Origin: JAGNHN01 sp964590645
Lineage (GTDB): Bacteria > Bacteroidota > Bacteroidia > Bacteroidales > JAGNHN01
Assembly: GCA_964590645.1 (NCBI GenBank)
Contig: CAZPYJ010000014.1
Location: forward strand, 1-64,000
DNA: 64,000 bases
Direction: 5' to 3'
Shown here: one piece after another, positions 60,355-64,000 of the stretch
Position numbering within the stretch: position 1 is the stretch's first letter
How the letters are laid out: each line of letters begins with the position of its first letter
Program-made: the position numbers and the translations under genes
The notes under the pieces: generated by a model
Database searches by the model: none
Told to the model about the DNA's origin: nothing
Seen by the model: only the letters and a program-made list of their open reading frames with translations

Positions 60355-63300
60355 ATGAGAATCCTTACCCTTTTCATCGCATTGACCTTATGCGTAAACT
60401 TCGGGCTTCAGGCCCAGATTGAGGCCATCATCGGCACAGAAACCACAAGCAATTCAAATACAAGCTACCCTGCACCCTACGGCAATTATTACTATGGTGC
60501 GCGCCACCAGATGATCATCCCCGCCTCCGAGATCCTCGCTAACGGTGGAGTCCCGGGAAACATTCTGGCCCTGGGCTTTGATGTGGCTACTGTCAGGGGA
60601 ACCCCGCTCAAGGATTTTGAAATGAAAATGGGGCTCAGCTCTGCTACCACCATCTCGACCTGGGAAAGCGGTCTCACCACGGTCTTTTCAAGCTCGGCCT
60701 ACACCGAAACGGCAGGCTGGAATATGCACCCCTTCAGCCAGCCCTTCTTCTGGGACGGCGTCAGCAGCCTGATCATCGAAACCTGTTTTAACAATACCAG
60801 CTATACGGGCAATGCCCATACGTATTACAGTTCCACCTCCTATAACTCCACTATTTTGCGGCGCGCAGACGGGAGCGGAGTTTGCACCGGAACCACGGTC
60901 AACAACACCTACGCTTACCGACCCAATATAAAGATTAGCTTCTCTCCAAGTCAGGGCGTAGATGCAGGGATAAGCGCCATCGCGGGCCTTAGCTCTCCCG
61001 CTATGAGCGGCCTGAACAATGTCAGGGGCTTGTTGCGCAACTACGGAAAGGATACCATTAGCAGTGTAAGCCTGGGGTGGTCAGTCAATGGGGTTTCACA
61101 AACTTCACAGCTGTGGACCGGCATACTTGCGCCCCAGGAAACAGATACAGTCCTCTTCGGCTCGTTTACCTTTCCTTCCGGCACCAGCCACATTGCCGGC
61201 TGGACGTTTTTACCCAACAATGTTGCGGACTCCAATGCCTTCAATGATACCGCCACAAGCAGTGTGTACTTCTGTAATTTGTACGCAGGCAGCTATACCA
61301 TCGGCGGTGCCGGTGCCGACTGGCCGGATATTGGTACTGCGATCAACGATATTGCCAGCTGTGGGATCAGCAGCCCGGTAATCCTGAATATCAATGCCGG
61401 CACCTACAACGAACAAATCTCTATTCCGGAGATCCCCGGAGCCAGTGCGGCCAATACCCTCACTATCCAATCGGCCAGCGGCAATGCCGATGATGTGACC
61501 CTTGCTTTCACCGCTGGCTATTCCAACAACTGGACAGTGAACCTGAACGGAGCGGATCATATCACCCTGCAGAACCTGACTATACAGGCGAATGCAAGCA
61601 GCTATGCCCGCGTGGTGGTGCTGCAAAACGGGGCATCCCACAATACCATCCACAGCTGTAAGATCATCAGTAACCCGCAAGCCAGAACCAACTCTAACAG
61701 TGCGGGAATTTATGATGAAAACAGCTTAGACGAATACAATACCATCACCCACAACGAGATTGAGAACGGATACCACGGAATCTATTTGCAAGGCGGCTCT
61801 ACTTCCTTGCTTCAGGCTGGCAATGTTGTGGAGCATAATACCCTGACAGGGTTTAAGTACAATGGTATTTACGGGTATTATCTTCAAGCCCCCAAAATCA
61901 ATCACAACAGCCTGGAGAGCTTTGGTGCCTCAGGAACAGCATACGGACTCAGTTGCCTGTACTGCCAGAATGAACAGGAGATCAACGGAAACAGGGTGGA
62001 GCTCTCCGGAACCGGTACGCAATACGGCCTGCGCGTGTATTATTGCACCGCTACTGACAGCACGATGGGCCTGGTAGCCAACAATATGGTCAGCATTACC
62101 GGCAGCGGCACCACAAGCAATTTTGGGCTCTATGTTTATTATGCTTATTATCAGAAGTTTTATCACAACAGCATAAATGTCACTTCCGGAGGAACCTCCT
62201 CCTATGCCAGCTATTTCTATTACGGAAACAATTCGCAGAGTGTGAACAACCTCTTCTCGAATAATGTGGGTGGTACAGCAATCTATCATTATGGATCCTC
62301 CCTTAGCCTGGCCGATTACAATAACTATTTCACTTCCGGAAGCATTCTGGGATACTGGGGGACAAGCGCTGCAAGCCTGTCCGCCCTGCAGGCCGCTACG
62401 GGCCAGGACCCCCATTCTGTAAGTGTATTTCCTGCTTTTCTACTGCCCAACGCCCTCTATCCGCGCAGTGCTGCAATGGATAATCTGGGCACCCCGCTGA
62501 CGGATGTATCAGAAGACATAGATGGCAATATCCGAAGCCTCACTACCCCGGATATCGGATGTGTGGAGTTTACCCCGGCACAAGTTGGCGCCTTGATCGA
62601 CTTATCCGCTTCTCACATTGACCTCGATACCCTGATGGTCACAAGGGTCATCCAGGATTCCCTCCTGGTGTATAATAATGGATCAGACTCACTGCATATC
62701 ACCGGGTTCAATGCTTCAGAACCAGGATTCATTCCGCCTGCCTTGCCTTTTTCCGTGCGTCCTTACGATTCCGCCTGGATGGTTTTTTCTTATGAAGTTA
62801 CGGGTACCGGACAAGTGAATGCGATCATCCAGCTTCCCAATAATGATGAGGATACCCTGATTACGGTCGCAGTTTTTGTTTTCCCCAAACCCCTGCTGAC
62901 AAGCCAACCCTCGCCCTTGAATATTGTAATGCAGGGATGCGATGACAGCCTCCAGGTCAGCCTGAGTATTCAAAACACCTATCTGGATAGCCTGAGGGTG
63001 AATATCTGGTCACAGGAACTACACAGCGATGCCCATCTGCAAATCCTTGCCTATAACCTGGGGACATCCATCTATCGTGAGTACCCCAACACCCTCTCTG
63101 CCCTTAATCAATACTTTACCAACTATTCGCTCTCAGAAACCAAAACCACTTCTGTGGACGCCTTGCGGGAGGCATTAAAAAACAAAGATGTGCTGCTGAT
63201 CACGGAACCCTCTTCTGCCTCATCATCGGTTTTCACAAACCTGGCACCCGCTATGCAGGAGTTTGCCGACAGGGGAGGGAGGATCATCTTCTGCGGTACC

Positions 63301-64000
63301 AGCAATGTCAATTGCATTTTCAATACAGGATTATTGTCCGGAAGCTATGCGAGCGCTAACAGTAACCCCCTCACGCTCATTGATTCCGCACACCCTTTCA
63401 CGGATAGTCTTCCCACTAGTTTTGCCGGACCCGTATATACCTATGCCTGTCATTTCACCAACGCTGACCTGGTCAGGCTGGTTGATGCTCAGAATGGAAT
63501 GGTCAGTGCGTACCGTCAATATGGTGCCGGACTGGTTGCTTACGTCGGATTTGATTTCTCCTACATCAATGATGATGCAGCCCGCCTGCTGGCCAATCTG
63601 GTAAGCAAACCCTATGCAACGTATGGCACTATGTCGGCAGGCCAATTGATGTTGCCTGTTTCCGGCACTGGAAACATTCAGCTTGATTTCAGTGGCAGCG
63701 GGACGATCAGTGGCCATTATCCGGGCAAGATTTTCGTTGCTTCCCCACAGATCGGCTGGTACGATACCCTGGATTACAGCTTCGAACTGATTGGAAGTCC
63801 GTTAATGGTCCTTGCCGACGACACCCTTCGTTGTCAGCCCACCATACAGGGAGCATCCAGTATCAATGAATTCAAGGTTTATAATCCGGGCTGCGACACA
63901 TTGTTTATCACCGCCTTAAATTCCAGCGACAGCGCATTTGTACCTCTGCAACCTGGCCTCCAGGTACTTCCCTTTGACAGCAACATCCTGTATATTGCCT
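60355..64000 (+). CDS. Large secreted beta-helix surface protein (runs off the window)
   Basis: At least 1215 residues, open at the window end with no stop seen. Signal peptide 1-21 (MRILTLFIALTLCVNFGLQAQ). Residues about 22-200 are a beta-rich module; about 320-740 form a right-handed parallel beta-helix with Asn/Gly-rich turns (NTITHNEIENGYHGIYL, SGTGTQYGLRVYY), like pectate-lyase-type adhesins, ending in DIGCVEFTPA. Further beta-sandwich-like segments follow, with a part around 890-1090 resembling a class I glutamine amidotransferase-like fold (FADRGGRIIFCGT, YRQYGAGLVAYVGFDFSY). A type IX sorting domain is expected beyond the window. Adhesion or polysaccharide binding is likely. Confidence 0.85.
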   Translation, partial: MRILTLFIALTLCVNFGLQAQIEAIIGTETTSNSNTSYPAPYGNYYYGARHQMIIPASEILANGGVPGNILALGFDVATVRGTPLKDFEMKMGLSSATTISTWESGLTTVFSSSAYTETAGWNMHPFSQPFFWDGVSSLIIETCFNNTSYTGNAHTYYSSTSYNSTILRRADGSGVCTGTTVNNTYAYRPNIKISFSPSQGVDAGISAIAGLSSPAMSGLNNVRGLLRNYGKDTISSVSLGWSVNGVSQTSQLWTGILAPQETDTVLFGSFTFPSGTSHIAGWTFLPNNVADSNAFNDTATSSVYFCNLYAGSYTIGGAGADWPDIGTAINDIASCGISSPVILNINAGTYNEQISIPEIPGASAANTLTIQSASGNADDVTLAFTAGYSNNWTVNLNGADHITLQNLTIQANASSYARVVVLQNGASHNTIHSCKIISNPQARTNSNSAGIYDENSLDEYNTITHNEIENGYHGIYLQGGSTSLLQAGNVVEHNTLTGFKYNGIYGYYLQAPKINHNSLESFGASGTAYGLSCLYCQNEQEINGNRVELSGTGTQYGLRVYYCTATDSTMGLVANNMVSITGSGTTSNFGLYVYYAYYQKFYHNSINVTSGGTSSYASYFYYGNNSQSVNNLFSNNVGGTAIYHYGSSLSLADYNNYFTSGSILGYWGTSAASLSALQAATGQDPHSVSVFPAFLLPNALYPRSAAMDNLGTPLTDVSEDIDGNIRSLTTPDIGCVEFTPAQVGALIDLSASHIDLDTLMVTRVIQDSLLVYNNGSDSLHITGFNASEPGFIPPALPFSVRPYDSAWMVFSYEVTGTGQVNAIIQLPNNDEDTLITVAVFVFPKPLLTSQPSPLNIVMQGCDDSLQVSLSIQNTYLDSLRVNIWSQELHSDAHLQILAYNLGTSIYREYPNTLSALNQYFTNYSLSETKTTSVDALREALKNKDVLLITEPSSASSSVFTNLAPAMQEFADRGGRIIFCGTSNVNCIFNTGLLSGSYASANSNPLTLIDSAHPFTDSLPTSFAGPVYTYACHFTNADLVRLVDAQNGMVSAYRQYGAGLVAYVGFDFSYINDDAARLLANLVSKPYATYGTMSAGQLMLPVSGTGNIQLDFSGSGTISGHYPGKIFVASPQIGWYDTLDYSFELIGSPLMVLADDTLRCQPTIQGASSINEFKVYNPGCDTLFITALNSSDSAFVPLQPGLQVLPFDSNILYIA

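Overview
The window comes from a bacterium of the phylum Bacteroidota, assigned from gene content and promoter style. A type IX secretion sorting domain ends the M1 peptidase at 13831-15792. There are SusC/RagA-style TonB receptor features, a DUF4175 / RsbW-like / ybeY / mnmG cluster, a bacterial geranylgeranylglyceryl phosphate synthase and a large beta-helix surface protein. The Bacteroidota -7 promoter element TAnnTTTG stands in front of many genes, while Shine-Dalgarno sequences are mostly absent. Secreted proteins with the VDWVLVELR motif suggest a Saprospiria- or Cytophagia-like lineage, but class level is inference. A run of 100 N at 50200-50299 shows this is a scaffold from an assembly.

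Layout. 1-353: degenerate direct repeats. 354-2216 (-): rpiB-lutB. 2629-5140 (+): nadA and a MORN/YwqK-like secreted protein. 5192-5759 (-): a MazF-type toxin and its antitoxin. 5859-7507: two membrane proteins. 7508-8474: a gene-free, repeat-rich spacer. 8475-13756: rnr, a lone receiver protein, gltX, a small membrane protein and an exported superoxide dismutase. 13831-15792 (-): T9SS M1 peptidase. 15897-32149 (+): a long housekeeping block with DUF4175, RsbW-like, ybeY, mnmG, an NtrY-like kinase, a phosphopantetheinyl transferase, GGGP synthase, a DppD-DppF fusion, pgi and cysS. 32261-38595 (-): TonB receptor, ZIP metal transporter, aminotransferase, OmpA-like lipoprotein and exonuclease III.

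Two restriction-modification islands follow. The first (38655-41634, -) is a compact Type II-like operon: XRE controller, HNH nuclease, a second putative nuclease, and a C5 DNA methyltransferase with an excisionase-like helix-turn-helix fused to its N-terminus. The second (50585-59954, +) is a Type I operon in the order hsdR-hsdS-AlbA/ATPase-DUF262/HNH-hsdM, so two further defence-type genes sit between S and M. A 55-codon minus-strand ORF resembling the C-terminal end of a tyrosine recombinase follows it. Between the islands lie a ClC channel, two secreted surface proteins, an S9-like hydrolase, thpR and tRNA-Ala(GGC).

The most unusual element is directly downstream of that tRNA, from 49011 to about 50392. 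It is a tandem array of near-identical cassettes built round a 78-residue GIY-YIG nuclease gene: one intact copy, one copy with a 172-bp internal deletion between 4-bp matches, one copy cut by the assembly gap and one decayed copy beyond it. Other points of note are a parS-like palindrome at the start of mnmG, a large palindrome upstream of the first R-M operon, an in-frame 12-bp minisatellite in the AlbA gene, and several dispersed palindromic repeat families. The window ends inside a large surface-protein gene.
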